Shown in pieces: positions 14,377-14,550 of a stretch of 14,550 bases of DNA (position 1 is its first letter; every line of letters starts with the position of its first letter). The DNA comes from XYA12-FULL-58-9 sp001798605 (GTDB taxonomy: Bacteria > Myxococcota > XYA12-FULL-58-9). Below the pieces are notes generated by a model. It ran no database searches. It was given only the letters and a program-made list of their open reading frames with translations, and had not been told where the DNA came from. The translations under genes and the position numbers were made by a program. The stretch is taken from positions 1 through 14,550 of the forward strand of contig DAINMX010000166.1 of assembly GCA_036736205.1 (NCBI GenBank), read 5' to 3'.

Positions 14377-14550
14377 ATGACCAAAAATGAGCAGGTCAAG
14401 AATCCAACTTGGCGGTGCGGTACCTCAAAGTCTGAGGGGTACTTTGAGCTTGCGCGCCACCGCACTTTGATTGCCTTCAAATCGGGGCAGAATCATCAGG
14501 GCTGGCGCCTGAACCTATCCTGCATCGAGTATGCTTGCCAGCAGTTTTGA
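14377..14550 (+). CDS. Doubtful 57-residue ORF at the right edge
   Basis: The frame runs from an ATG at 14377 to a TGA at the last base of the window. The product (MTKNEQVKNPTWRCGTSKSE at its start, FELARHRTLIAFKSG in the middle) is not recognised, and no ribosome binding site is evident. A large imperfect hairpin (14415-14465) lies inside it, which argues for a structured or repeat sequence instead of a gene. Confidence 0.18.
   Translation: MTKNEQVKNPTWRCGTSKSEGYFELARHRTLIAFKSGQNHQGWRLNLSCIEYACQQF
14415..14465. repeat. Two-part imperfect hairpin
   Basis: An inner stem CTCAAAGT/ACTTTGAG (14424-14431 with 14441-14448) is nested in an outer stem GTGCGGT/ACCGCAC (14415-14421 with 14459-14465), separated by 2 bases on one side and 10 on the other. 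It could be the end of a small repeat element or a structured RNA. Confidence 0.45.

Noticed and set aside
1..14550. CRISPR array, tRNA, rRNA or a defence-system core
   Set aside because: No regularly spaced repeats, no tRNA or rRNA-like sequence and no nuclease/toxin pair were seen; recQ here has only a glycosyltransferase beside it.

Overview
The window looks like chromosomal DNA from a GC-rich deltaproteobacterial or Myxococcota-type bacterium. The reasons are a C-terminal tag resembling MYXO-CTERM (Gly-Cys, one hydrophobic helix, Arg-rich end) on a secreted-protease remnant, envelope proteins carrying PEGA domains, predicted lipoproteins and a PilZ protein. Species cannot be assigned. The last ~0.9 kb looks more AT-rich and repeat-rich than the rest.

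Layout. (1) Positions 1-874, minus strand: the N-terminal half of a helix-turn-helix transposase that runs off the left edge. Its reading frame shifts by -1 exactly at a canonical slippery heptamer. (2) 875-1313: no convincing gene. (3) 1314-5804, plus strand: a large membrane glycosyltransferase of the GT39/PMT-ArnT type, then a complete RecQ helicase whose ribosome binding site lies in one arm of a perfect small hairpin. (4) 6037-8030, plus strand: two protease remnants in different frames, the N-terminal part of a gingipain-like (C25) peptidase joined to the C-terminal part of a different secreted, probably metallopeptidase-like protein. This is either a deletion fusion or an assembly join. 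(5) 8213-10647, plus strand: an outer-membrane protein (TolB-N-like domain, two PEGA domains, beta-rich C-terminus) overlapping by 4 bases a lipoprotein with about seven propeller-like repeats. (6) 10777-11130: a stand-alone PilZ protein. (7) 11183-13617, minus strand: a small ORF, a second protein of the TolB-N/PEGA/barrel type that is clearly a paralogue of the one in (5), and a lipoprotein. (8) 13841-14223: a tiny secreted protein with a duplicated nonapeptide, whose stop codon lies in the CTAG duplication of a ~103-bp MITE-like element. (9) The right end carries two hairpins and a doubtful short ORF.

Taken together, 8.2-13.6 kb reads as a cell-envelope locus: two paralogous peptidoglycan/outer-membrane proteins on opposite strands, two lipoproteins and a PilZ protein. 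The paralogue pair with its shared two-cysteine motif, the coupled propeller lipoprotein, the MITE placed at a stop codon and the small repeat protein are the least conventional items. Family assignments rest on motif recognition by eye; no database search was run.
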